From Ochotona curzoniae (lineage: Eukaryota; Chordata; Mammalia; Lagomorpha; Ochotonidae), in contig NW_024465777.1 of the NCBI RefSeq assembly GCF_017591425.1, forward strand, positions 5,828,001 to 5,892,000: 64,000 nt of DNA, in the 5' to 3' direction. How positions within the stretch are numbered: the first letter of the stretch is position 1; each line of letters opens with the position of its first letter. Position numbers and translations under genes: made by a program. Shown one piece after another: positions 11,701-25,230 of the stretch. Under the pieces are notes generated by a model. That model was not told the DNA's origin and did not search any database. It saw nothing but the letters and a program-made list of their open reading frames with translations.

Positions 11701-14700
11701 GCAGGAGCAGGCGACAGGGCTCCTGCCACCCACGTGGGAGATCTAGCTTCAGTTCCCGGCTCCTGGCATCGGCCAGGCTGCATCTCAGCTGTTCTGGGGC
11801 GTCTGGGTAGTGAACGAGCACACAGGACATTTGTCAGTCTCTTTCTGTCTCTCTGCTTTTCTAATATATGACAATTATTAGTAAATATTTTAAAATGAAG
11901 ATGTGAGCATGTACCTTTCATGCATCTCTTTGGCTTCTCTTTCTTTCCTTTTGATTTCCAGCTCAGCAAAGAGCTTCATGGTCTGTTTATACACTGCTTG
12001 TTTGAACTGTAAGAGAATTAAGAACAAAAGACAATCAAAATGCAGATTGTACTAACTGCAATGGAGTCATTTCAGTCAGAACCCAGGGTGAAAGCAGGTG
12101 AGGGCAAACTACAGAAACAAAATGCTACTGAACAAACCACTTAGCCATGCTGCCTCTCTGGAGAGACAAACCCAAACCGCTCATTCGCCTACCAGGCCCT
12201 TGCACTGTTACCTGGCAGAGGACATGGCTGAGCCCAGCTGTGGTGAAAAGCTTCCGTAAAGGAGAAATCCAGCTCCCAGTCTCCAGCACTGGGGATCTGG
12301 GAGGGTGCTCTCCCAAAAAAACTTCAAAAGTAAGTTCCGCTCTTTGTTTTCGCTCCAGGCCTGGAGCCCAGCACAAGACAAGACACAAAGCTACCTGCTG
12401 ACTGGCAGAGCCATTTACTACTTCTCTTCACTGCATCCTGCATCGAGCACAAAGCCACGGAAAGCCCTGCCTGGCCCAGCTTCCCAGAGCCAGGTACAGT
12501 CATGTGATTAAAATGCATCCACTGACATGCAAGGAGGCACGCGGCCAGTAAAATGGCTCAATTACTAACCCTATACCTGCAAGCAGTGTCATCCCATATG
12601 GGTGCTGGTTCATGACTGGCTGCTCCACTTCCCACTCACCTTCCTGATTATGGCCTGGAAAAGCAGTAAAGGATGACCCAAAGCCTTGGGCCCCTGCACC
12701 CACATGGGAGACCTGAAAGTAGCTCTTGGCTCCTAGCTTAGGATCAGACCAACTCTGGCCATTGCAGCCATTTGAGAATTGAACCAGCAGTCTGTCTCTC
12801 CTCTCTGTAAATCTGTCTTTCCAACTAAAAAACAAAACAAAACAAACAAAAAATTTAAAAATTCAAACAGCTGTGACCTGCAGGCCTTGTGGGTGCGAGT
12901 GTGAGGGAGCAGCACCTCCTTCGCCTCTCACCCCTGCTCTGCTGTGCACTCGGAGGCAAGGGCAGGGGACACTCTGGACTTGCTCCAGCCGAGCCGCACA
13001 GAGAGGCACACGGAGACGCCGAGGGCCATCAGCATACGGAGCCGCCGCCCCAGCAGCTCTCCTCCCTCAGACCTGCACACAGGGCAGGAGAGAAATCTCA
13101 ACCTTGCCCAAACCCTAGCACTCTGGGCCTCAAGGGCAGGTACTGAATTTATATCCCAATCAATACATTGTAATAGGCAACATAGACTAAACAGAGACCC
13201 TTTATAAAGTCTAATACACAACAGTCATACAGAGACCAGTATCAGAATTCCCAAGAATTAAAAATCAAGTGACAGGGCCCAGCGCTGTGGCCTAGCGGCT
13301 GAAGTCCTCGCCTTGAACACACCAGGATCCCATATGGGCGCCAGTTCTAATCCCGGCAGCACCACTTCCCATCCAGCTTCCTGCTTGTGGCTTGGGAAAG
13401 CAGGGGAGGACAGCCCAAAGCCTTGGGACTCCGAACCCTTGTGGGAGACCTGGAGGAAGTTCCTGGCTCCTGGCTTCAGATCAGTGCACCACCGGCCATT
13501 GCACTCACTTGGACAGAAGATCTTTCTCTCTCTCTCTCCTCCTCTCTGTATATCTGACTTTCCAATTAAAAAAAATAAATAAAATCTTTAAAAAAAAACA
13601 ACTGACAGGAAATAATATAGCCCATTAGACAAATCAACAAAATCACAGTTCCTTTTCCACCACCTTCTAATTTTTAACTTTCAAGAACTCTTAAGAATGT
13701 AAGTAGGGACAACAATATGGCACAGCACATTAAGCCACCATTTGAGATGCCAGCACTTCATATGGGTAAGTCTGAGTCCTGGCTGCTCCACTTTCAATCC
13801 AGCTCACCACAATGAACCCAGGAAGGCAGTGCAAGACAAGCCAAGTGACTGGGCCCCTCTCCACCCGTGTGGGAGACACATGTGGAGTTCCAGGCTCCTG
13901 GCTTCAGCCACTGACGCCATCTCTAACTCTGGCTTTCAATAAATCAAACATTTAAGAAAAAAATAAAGAACACAGCTTATGTTCTTATCGTAACTTTTAA
14001 GCTCTTGTCACCCAGACATGAAGTATTTTAACTCTACCATGCAGATTCAACAGTCTATAACCTAAAATCGGAGACACTGGAGCAGAGGACAACACATGGA
14101 GAAGAGGGAGCCCCGCCCTCCTGTCACTTCTCCAATGCTGTTCCCAGCAGGCACTGCTCAGTGAACCCGAAGTGGCAACCCTCAGGCCCGTCAGAACAAA
14201 TAGCAAATGGATGAAACAGTCTGGGATGAACATTGCAATACCTTGTACATCTTCAAACTCTGGGGTTGGTGCAGTGGCACAGCAAGCTAACTCTCCACTT
14301 GTGCTGACAGGTTCGCTTATGGACACGGGTTCGTGTCCTGGCTGCTCTACTTCTGATCCAGCTCACTACTTATGGCCTGGGAAAGCAGTGGAGGATGGCT
14401 CTAGTCCTTGGGCTCCTGCACCCACGTGCGAGACCTGGAAGAAGCTCTTGGCATCTGGCCTGGCAGATACCGTTTGGGATGCCCTCATTCTCGGCGTGCC
14501 TGGGTGTGAATCCTGGCTCCACTCCCAGTTCCAACTGCCTGCTCATGCAGACCCTGGGAAGCAGCTGGGTCCCTGAAACCCAAACTGGGAGACATGGTTT
14601 GAATTTTTTTTTTAAGATTTATTTATGTTTGGGCCCGGCACCGTGGCCTAGCAGCTAAAGTCCTCCCCTTGAACGTGCCGGGATCCCACAGGGGCACCAG

Positions 14701-17700
14701 TTCTAATCCCGGCAGCTCCACTTCCCATTCAACTCCCTGCTTGTGGCCTGGGAAAGCAGTGGAGGACGGCCCAAAGACTTGGGACCCTGCACCCGTGTGG
14801 GATACCCGAAGAAGTTCCTGGATCCTGGCTTCGGATCGGCATAGCATTGGCCGTTGTGCTCACTTGGGGAGTGAATCATCAGACGAAAGATCCTCCTCTC
14901 TGTCTCTCCTCCTCTCTGAGTTACAACCACAAAATGGGGTTCATGGAGGCAGAAATAGGACTCCAATGGTCAGAGAACTCTGTCATGCTACAGCAAAATG
15001 TTCGGTAAACTCATCGCCAGTCCCTTGGAAGGCAGACCGTGTGCCTACTCATTCAACAACTGTAACGGAAGAAGTTAGAGTCAGAGCAGGGAATGGCTGC
15101 CCAGTGCTGAGGTCTGTGTCAGAGTCCAATCAAGAGATGGAAATCAAACAAATTATTTAAAGGGGGAGAATTTAGTAATTTACCGCAGGTAAAATCTGTT
15201 GTCTTGGTAACTGAAAGGGTAAGTCTCACAGACACAGCAATGGTGGAAGAAGCTAGCAACCCTTGGGCTGAGGGAGTGGAGGTACAGACAGTAAAGGCCG
15301 TTCAGCACCCACGTGCACCTGCCTCCACGCTGTTGAAGGCCACATAACAGGACAACTCTATTTCTCCACCTACATTTTCACCGACTCCCCCAAATCAGAC
15401 AATTCACACAGCCCCTGCATCTCTAGACTACGTTGATAACACCTCAAATCAGCTGCACACAGGGCCAGCATCCCACATGGGCACTGGTTCGCGTCCCAGC
15501 TGCTCCACTTCTCAGTCAGCTCCCTGCTTACTGCCTGGGAAGGCAACAGAAGATGGCTCAAGTACTTGGGCCTCTGCACTCACGTGGCAGACCCGGAAGA
15601 AGCGCCAGGATCCTGACTTGGGACTGGCTCAGCTTTGGCAATTGTGGCCATCAAGGGAGTGAATCAGTAGATGGAAGATCTCTCTCTCTTGATCTCTCTC
15701 TCTCCTCTCCCTGTAACTCCGCCTCTCAAATAAAAATAAAAATAAATCTTAAAGGCAGAAACAATAACAATTTCTTTACAATCAGCTGCAAACTTCAGAT
15801 GTATACGCAAAGAAAATGCAATAGCCCACATTAAAAAAAAGTGAATGCACAATGCTTTATTTCTTTTTTTGTTTTTGTTTTTTTAAGATTTATTTATTTT
15901 TATTGGAAAGGCAGATATATAGAGAAGAGGAGAGACAGAGAGAAATATCCTCTGTCCAATGATTCACTCCCCAAGTGACTGCAATGGCTGGTGCTGCACC
16001 AATCCAAAGCCAGGAGCCAGGAACTTCCGCCAGGACTCCCACGCAAGTACCAGGTTCCAAGGCTTTGGGCCATTCTCGACTGCCTTCCCAGGCCACAAGG
16101 AGAGAGCTGGATGGGAAGCGAGGCTGACGGGATTAGAACTGGCGCCCCTATGGGATCCCGGCGGGTTCAAGGCGAGGACTTTAGCCACTAGGCCACGCTG
16201 CTGGGCCCACAATGCTTTATGTTCTAATGTCACCACACAGCTGCTTTCTCCCAGGTCTCCCATGCAGTCAGCAGACAAGCAACCTTTGTCCAAATTGAAC
16301 TCACCAGCTCAGGATCATCCTCTTCCACATTTGTAGGTTTTCCTTCCTTCTTCAGTTGTTTTTTTCGTTCTTTCACCTAAAAAGAATTTTTTCATCAAAG
16401 GAGGAGAAGCCACACTTGGAAAACACCCACTGAGATACACACATGCAGGTGCTTTTCCTTTCTCTAAAGGCACAGATGTAACCGGAAGTTCACACTGACA
16501 TAATGTGAGCCTTGGCCCTCTCCCCCAGACAGCAATGCAACAAAGGGCAACCGGGAACCATGCAGCCTTTCTCAAGCTCCTCTAAAATCCAACGGAGCAG
16601 TAAAAATGAAAGGGGGCCAGAGGAGGGCAACTCTCAGCTCCATGCCAGGTCCGAAGATCCTTTGGGATGTTGAATACATTGCCCATTTATCTTGTCTGGC
16701 TTGTGGTTAAGGTGCTCATGGCAAAGAAAAAGTACTCTTCACGTTTTAGAAGCAGCATTAAGTAGCAACTGCTTTGCTTTCCACAACCGCGTTCTTGATC
16801 ATTTTTACTGTGAAACCTCCTTAAATTCAATAATTCTCATATCACATTCACTGATATTTTTAAATCACTTTGGCCACTTACTGAGATCCGAAAAGAATTT
16901 CAACAGGATACCCATTCACATAAGAATGGTACTTCTATATTAGATATAATCAGTCCGTCACACCAGCAGAAAGCCGAGTGCCTTCTAAGCTCAGAAAGCC
17001 CCTGTTGCCCCCTAGTGGTCAAAGGCCTACTGCTGCCTTCCTTACAGGCAACAGGGAGGACAGCATCGAAAGACAAGGGCCAGGTACTCTTGTTTTCTAC
17101 CAGGATAGGGCCGATCAGTATCATTTCCAGCACATGAACAAGCCACATTCAGCCCTGCATCTCCTCGTGGTGCTCAGCTTCCTTCTCTCCACTGCATCCA
17201 GTACTACTGGTTGTAAAGTTCTGCTTCAGATTCTAAAGCTCTCCAAGTGAAAATGTCACATCTACATTCACTGAAGTAGCTTTTACAAATAGCCTCAAGA
17301 TTCCTGCAGCAGCAAGTTAAGAAAAAATTTTTAAAAGACCTTTCTTACCTCCAGCAAGCCATGTCAACATTTCCCAGGTTTGGCAGATTATGGAATGCCC
17401 CCACAAGCAAAGTAAAGAACTCCCGCTGTAACTGAATTTCTTTCAGTTGAGTCCTTCCCAACCCTGTTTTAATATGGACATGTCACTCCTCCTACTTAAA
17501 AAAAAAAGTACTCATACCCCCCCGGCCAGCCTTACTCAAGTCCCTGTGCCAAACCCTTCACGAGGCAAGAATAAGAATCAAGGGTCAAGCATCACCATGG
17601 CTGCTCCCTGTTTTGTTTTGAGAAGAGGCAACACGTGTGGGGGGGGGGAGCAAGAACACATACCACAGCTCTGGGGCAGCATCCTAACCATGCCTCCTTA

Positions 17701-20700
17701 CCCAGAACTCTTCTCTTAGGGGTGAATGACAGAGTTAGGCACTTGTTATTCATCTCCACAGCTAAGCGGTGGAAATCACTACAGTAGTCACAAGCTCAGC
17801 CGGAAGGCGTTGCTATGTAAACAGCCCCCCTCCTGCCAGGTGCCCAAGGCTTGCTGGTACATCCCCTTGCCATGCAAGAATACACACGGCAGCACTATAA
17901 ATACTTACAGTGTGTTCCACGTATTCTTTTCCTGCCTGAATTACATCCAGGGCCCTCTTCTTTTGTTCCTGATCCAGTAGCAACTTGTAAGCTTTGTCCA
18001 CAGCTAATGCAAAACATTGAAATTAACTGTTTCTGCAAACACCCTCCAGAAGTCTGAACTGCACTCAGGCAGTGCAAACAGACTTGTGCTAAGAGCATTT
18101 CCTAGTTTTAAGTCATTTACTCTTGGTAAGCTAATTCTTTTTTCAAAAAGTACAATTATACCAGTGAGAGCCTTGGAAAACAAATACACACTCAAGTCTA
18201 AATATACCCACATTTAAACTTAATTCTGTGATCAATTATTTCCAACATTTCTTATGCTCAAACAAACAAAAAAGCCATCTTATGCATTAACACATAAAAT
18301 TTTTAACAAAGTTAAGATCTAATTCCTAAACAGCAGTGGGGAATGCCAAGTGTCTTAGTGATAATCACAGCTTCCTGAAGCAGAAGGCAAACTAACATTC
18401 TTTTCTTGATCTACAACAAGGAACACTTAGTCCCTTGCATTGTCATTACATTTCTCAGAGGCAGGTAAATTTACAAATACCTTCAAAAGCCTTTTGGGCT
18501 CTGTCTGCATCATCTTGATTTTTGTCCGGGTGCACCAATATGGATAACTACAGGAAGAGAAAAGTTAGGTTTGACAGTATGAGTAACACTGAACAGCACT
18601 TGCCCTGAACTGTGTCTCTTTACAATGAAAAGCCCTCAGGTACTATGGCATCCAAACTCTTTGAGTAAGAAGCATTTCTTAGAGCCTGGTGCAATGGCTC
18701 AGTGGCTAAATCCTCATCTTGCATGTGTCGGGATCCCATATGGGTGCCAGTTCACGTCTCGGCTGTTCCACTTCCCATCCAACTCCCTGCTTATGGCCTA
18801 GGAAAGTCGTGGAGCATGGACCAAGGCCTTGGGACCCTGCACCTGCATGGGAAATCCAGAAGTCTCCTGACTCTGGGCTTTGGATAGGCTCAGCTCTGGC
18901 CATTGCAGCCATTTGGGGAGCAAAAGAGCGGATGGAAGATCTTTCTCTCTGTCTCTCCTTCTCGCTGTATATCTTCTGCCTTTCCAATTAAAAAACAAAA
19001 ACAAAACAAAACAACCAAAAAGGATTTTTTTAAGTAACAAATCTCAGTGAGTGTATTTGGAGCAGTGATTAGGATGCCACCTGAACCCACATCAGATCCT
19101 ATTTCCTGCGACGTGCACTCCAGGAGGCAGCACGTGAATGGCTCAAGCAGGCAGGCCCTGCCAGCCACAGGGGAGACACGGACTGAGTTCCCAGCCACTT
19201 GGCTTCAACCTGGCCAAGCACAATTACACAGGCACTTGGAGAGTCAGCCAGCATATAGGAGATTTCTCTCTCTCTCGGTCTTTCAAAGTAAAATTAATTA
19301 ATTAAAACAGAAACACTTCTCTGTTACAAAACTGAAGCACTGGTATGTAAGCATACAGCTGGGGGCATGAACGGAAGCCTCACATCATGAAGGTGCTGCT
19401 CCGAGGGAAGGGGAGCCGGAAAAGGACCAAGTCTCTACCGTGTTCCTGACCTCAGCACTATGGGATCCCAGCAACAGTGAGCCCTCACTCTTCTCCTACA
19501 GGAACTGCTCCAGACACAGCTGTCTCAGCTCCACCAGGCTCCGGCCCTGGGCAGTCTCCATCAGCCACAGGAGCCTATGTCCACCCTCAGGCCTCTATCA
19601 GCTTCCGGCATTTGTACTTGTAAACCTGTGCTAACCTGGGGTTTTCATGTTTGTAAGGAACCAATGCTTATTTTGTAAAGTGTGAGAAATAGTTAAGCAA
19701 GCATATGTCCTTTTTTATATTGGAAGGAAAAATGCTGAAGTAATTATGGATATGTGCAATTGAGAATGAGTCCATCAAAATACTATTTAGTAAGACAAAC
19801 AACTGGATATAGGCTTACTGTTCTAAAACACAAAAATTTTATAATAAAAGTTAGAAAAAGAGAAAAATTTCATAGGCAATAACTTTTTGGTTTGTTTGTT
19901 TTAAACATTTGATTACTTTTCACAATTTGAAAGATTGAGTAACAGAGGGAGGCCGGTTCATTCCCCAAATGCTTGCCAACAGGCAGGGTCAGGCCAGGCA
20001 TGGCAGAAGCCAAGAACCCCCTCCGGTTCTCCCAGTCATTCATTCAGGCCATCATCAGCTGCCTCCCAGGAGACACTGTAGAAAATCAGATCCAAAGTTG
20101 GGTAATTAGGACTCAAACCAGCACCGTGCCACATGATGCAGGCATCCCAAGTGGCAGCCTTATCTGGTGTGTCGTAAGTCTGACCCTACAGGCAATTCTT
20201 TCACTGACAAAGTGTCAGCAGCAGAAACCAACCAGGTAGGGAAGGGAGACGTGCCACAGGTTACTGGCTTCACTGAGGCCACACTGCCGGAACCACCTGC
20301 ATTCAGGGTCTCGCTGAACCCTTCTCCACCAAAGCTTCTTGTGCTGAAATTGGGACGAGGTTGGGAACTCAACCCAGCTAGGTGGTTGTATAGCTAACGC
20401 AAGAAATTCACCTAGTGACCAGCACACACTGACAAGTTAGCATAGAGTGAGGACACACTATGTGCCAGGACTTAGCCTAAATGTTTCATGTACAATAATC
20501 TAAATCCTTCTAACTACCCTGTAATAGACAGGATTAGCATGAAAATTTTACATATAAACAGGTGGAGAATGGCTCAAAGTAACCCAAATTCCCACTGCTT
20601 TTAAGTGGCACTGCCGAGATTAAAACAACGGCATGGAACTCCAACATTCACACTCTTCTAACTATCCCACATAGGAATTCTTGACTCTGAGGCTGGTGCT

Positions 20701-23700
20701 GTGGCACAGTAGGCTACACAGCCACCTGACACACCAGCATCCCGTTTGAATGCAAGTTCAAGGCCTTGCTGCTTCATTTCTTATCCAGCTTCCTACTTGG
20801 AAAAGCGAAGAAAGATGGCCCACGCTCTTGGGGCCCTGGCACTACAGGGGAGACCCAGATGCAAGTCCTGGCTCCCAGCTTTGGCTTGCCCAAGCCCTCA
20901 CCAATGTGTTCACTGGGAATTAATCAGCCAACAGAAGATCAATGTGGCCTTTCAACTAAGTAATCTTTTAAAGAATAGATGTCCTTGGGCCCGGCGTAAT
21001 GGCGCAGTGGTTAAGGTCCTCGCCATACACGCAACCGCGTGGGAGACCCGGAAGAGGCTCCTGGCTTCAGATTGGCTCAGCTCCAGCCGTTGCTGCCGCC
21101 TGGGGCGTGAATCATCGGATGGAAGATCTTCCTCTCTGTCTCTCCTCCTTTCCAATAAAAATAAATCTTTAAAAAAAAAAGAATAGATGCCCTTTTTCTT
21201 TTTTTTTTTAAGATTTATTTTATGGGGCCAGTACAATGGCTCAACTGGCTAATCCTCCATCAGCAAGCACTGGGATCTCACGCACCCATGTGAGAGACCC
21301 AAAGGAAGTTCCTGGCTCCTAGCTTCAGATCGGCTCAGGTCTGGCCATTGGGGCCACTTGGTGAGTGAACCAGAAGACAGAGAATCTTTCTGTAGCTCTT
21401 TCTCTCTCTAAATCTGCCTTTCCAACAGGAATAAATAAATATTTTTAAGATTTATTTATTTTTATTGGAAAGGTAGATATACAGAGGAGGAGAGACAGAG
21501 AAGAAGATCGTCCGTCTCATGGTTCACTCTCCAAGCGGCTGCAACGGCTGAAGCTATACCAGGAGCTCTTCTGGGTCTCCCAAGCAGGTACAGGGTCCCA
21601 ATGCTTTGGGCTGTCCTGGACTGCTTTTCCCAGACACAAGCAGGGAGCTGGATGGGAACCGGCACCCATATCAGATCCCAGCACATGCAAGGCAAGGACC
21701 TTAACCACTACGCCATCGCGCCAGGCCTAGGAATAAATAAAAGTTTAAAAGAAAATCTTGACTATTACTAATTTTTTGGTGTTTGGGGGTTTTTTTTAAG
21801 TATTTACTTTTTCTCGCCTCTCTGTAACTCTGCCTTTCAAAATAGAAGTGAAAATCTGAAGCAAAAGATAAAATACATAGAAAATCCAGCTTTAAGGAGA
21901 GACCACAGGTCGGAGGTTGTTCAGCAATAAAAACTAGTAGCGGGCCTGGCGCGGTGGCACAGTGGTTAAGGTCCTCGCCTTGCACGCCCCGGGATCCCAT
22001 ATGGGCACCAGTTCTAATCCCGGCAGCCCCGCTTCCCATCCAGCTCCCTGCCTGTAGCCCGGGAAAGCAGTCGAGGACAGCCCAAAGCTTTGGGACCCTG
22101 CACCCGAGTGGGAGACCCGGAAGATGCTCCTGGCTTCGGATTGGCATAGTATCCGCCGTTGCGCTCACTTGGGGAGTGAATCATCGGATGGAAGATCTTC
22201 CTCTCTGTCTCTCCTCTCTGTATATCCGCCTTTCCAATAAAATAATAATAATAATAAAAAAACTAGTAGCGTTTTTTCTAAGATTTATTTATCTATTCAA
22301 AGACAAGGTTACAAAAAAAAAAAAAAATACAGATGGAGAGATCTTCCATCCATCCGCTGAATCACTCCCCAAATGGCCACAGCCACAGTCAGGGCTAGGC
22401 CAGACAGAAGCCAAGAGCCTCTGTGGGTCTCCCATGTGGGAGCATGGGCCCAAATACCTGGACCATCTTCTAGATTTCCCAGACACAGCATCAAGGAGCT
22501 GGATTAGAAGTGTAGCAGTGGGCCTGGTGTGATGGCCTAGCAGCTAAGGCACTCGCCTTGAACATGCCAGGATCCCATATGGGTGCCAGTTCTAATCCTG
22601 GCAGCCCCACTTCCCATCCAGCTTGTAGCCTGGGAAGACAGTCAAGGACGGCCCAAGGCCTTGAGAACTTGTATCCACTTGGAAGACCTGGAGGAGGCTC
22701 CAGGCTCCTGGCTTTGGATTGGTGCAGCTCTGAACATTGAGGTCACTTGGGGAGTGAATCATCAGACAGAAGATCTTCTCTCTCTTCTCTTTTCTCTATA
22801 TCTGACTTTGCAATAAAAACAAATAAATCTTTAAAAAACCAAGTGTAGCGTTAAAGTGGTGCCTGGTACTGCAGGCAGAGGCCTTAACTACTGTGCCACA
22901 GCACTGGCCCCAACTGGAAGGATTTTTTTTAAGGTTATTAGAAGAGTTCACAGTTCAAGCTTTAAACAGAAGAATGGGCCAGAATCAGAGACTGAATTTG
23001 CCTTTCCTGGACAACTCTGAGGCAACAGCTTTATGGTAAAACATGCAGCAGCTGGGTACGCATTCATGTTCACAAAGACCCAATAACCAAGAACAGTTAC
23101 TTTTTTTAAAAAAAGTAGTTACATAGTTACATAACCTAAATTTTAAAAAGGTTACTTGTTTAAAAGAATAGTTACATAGCCTAGAAGAAAACAAAAAGAC
23201 TACATTCTGATCCACAAGCATCCACAAGCAAGTTTAAGACAATCCTGTGCTTCAAACTCCAGCTGTCACAGAGACATAGGACCATACCTGCCGAAACCTC
23301 TTCTTTATTTCTTCATCTGTCACCTCAGGATCTATCTGAAGAACCTGAAAGAATCAAAATCAAAATTTAGAAGTGACTAAAAGAATTCATATGTAAGAGA
23401 TGCCCAATAAGTATAGAAAGGCCCTTCCAAAAGTTCATGAAAATGCAATTAAAAGATAGGCTTCTTTTCAAAGCTTCTTCTGAAAAAGTTCATAAAAAGT
23501 GTTTGTTTCTCTAAAGAATTCATTCATTCATTCATTCATTCATTCATTCATCCTTCCATTTTGAAAGGCATCAGAGGCACTTAGTCATTCAGCATACCCG
23601 GATGACTACAACACCAGGGACTGGGCCAGGTCAAAGCAGGGAGTCGGGAACTCGGTCTCCCACAGGGGCGGCAGGGACCCAAGTACTTGGGCTATCTCCT

Positions 23701-25188
23701 CGGCCTTCCCACAGGCATTAGCAGGAACTGGATCAGTCACAGCCAGGATGCAGCCATGACAGCATTCCCAGCCCTCAGCCCAGTGCTGGTCCTCCCGGGA
23801 ACTTTTTGAAGGACCTTCTTACATACTCTTCTCAGCATATAGAAAAAGTACCTCATGTTCTAGAACACCGGCTGACACACAGGTCTAAAAATTGCTCAAG
23901 AAATAGAAATGATCTCCCCAGTACCTATAAAACTGTATCACATAATACAATGTTAACAACAACAAAAAAAAAAAAAAAAAAAAAGAAAAAGAAATAGAAA
24001 TGATCGACTTGGTCTTGTTCAGAGCTGTTCTGTTTTAGGGTTCCCAAATAACAAAAAGCTTACTTTCTACCAGGAAAATCATTGCCTTACACCGAGGTGC
24101 AGGTATTGAGAAAACGCTGCACGTCTCCTTCATTAGGAAGAGTCACCCACCCCAAACAGGACACAGCGACTCAACAGGAAGGCCATTAGGCCAGCTGCCT
24201 GATTTTTAGCTCAGTCCACAAATGGTCACTTTATCATCTACAAGGCCCAGTGCACAGCAGGATCGCCTTGGGAGCCTGGGAGCAGGGCTGAGGTCCGACT
24301 CTGGGGACAGCTGAAGGCAACTCAGCAGAGCTGCGGGAGGGGCGGAGCCAAAGGCCCCAAGGCCTGCATTTTGGAGCAACACAGCTTCAAACAGGGGCAC
24401 TCCTTCTTTCCAACCTTGGGTATCTTGGTATCTCAGTGTTGACCTTCCTCATCAAGGATGACTCTGACCCCACCCCCACAAATATATTCCTCCTCCCTAA
24501 CAACTCTCTTCAGTGCTGCACATTAGAAGTGCAGACAGGGGTCTAGCACGGTAGCCTAGCAGCTAAAGTCCTCCCCTTGAACACACCGGGATCCCATATG
24601 GACGCCAGTTCTAGTCCCAGCAGCTCCACTTCCCATCCAGCTCCCTGCTTGTGGCCTGGGAAGGCAATCGAGGACGGCCCAGGGCTTTGGGACCCTGCAC
24701 CCACATGGGAGACCCAGAGCAAGTTCCTGGTTCCTGGAAGTGCAGAAGGAAAGAAACAGGATTTCTTCAAACCGCCACATCAGTGCTTCTTAAAGGCAAC
24801 AGCACAAGCTATACAAGTAAATACTTTCGCAGTGTAGTTTGTAGATTCCACACAGTACCTACTGTTTGTTATCTGAGATGAGAGTAAGGTGCTAAAAGGA
24901 CAGAGTGAGAAGTTATCTTAAAAAAAACAGGAGGGACAGGATAGAGCCAAAGTCTGTGGTGCCAACATCGCACAAGGGCACTGATTCTACTTCTGGAGGC
25001 CCATTTCTGATCCTGCACCATGCTAAATACTTGGGAAAACAGCAGAGGATGGTTTGCACCTTGCACCCAGGTGAGAAATCCAGAAGTAGCTCCTGGCTTC
25101 ATACTGGCCCAGTTCTGGCCATTGCAGTCATTTGAGGGCTGAAATAGCGAACAGAAATTCTCTCTCTTTGTGTAACTCTTTCAATTAA

Positions 25189-25230
<42 letters not shown>

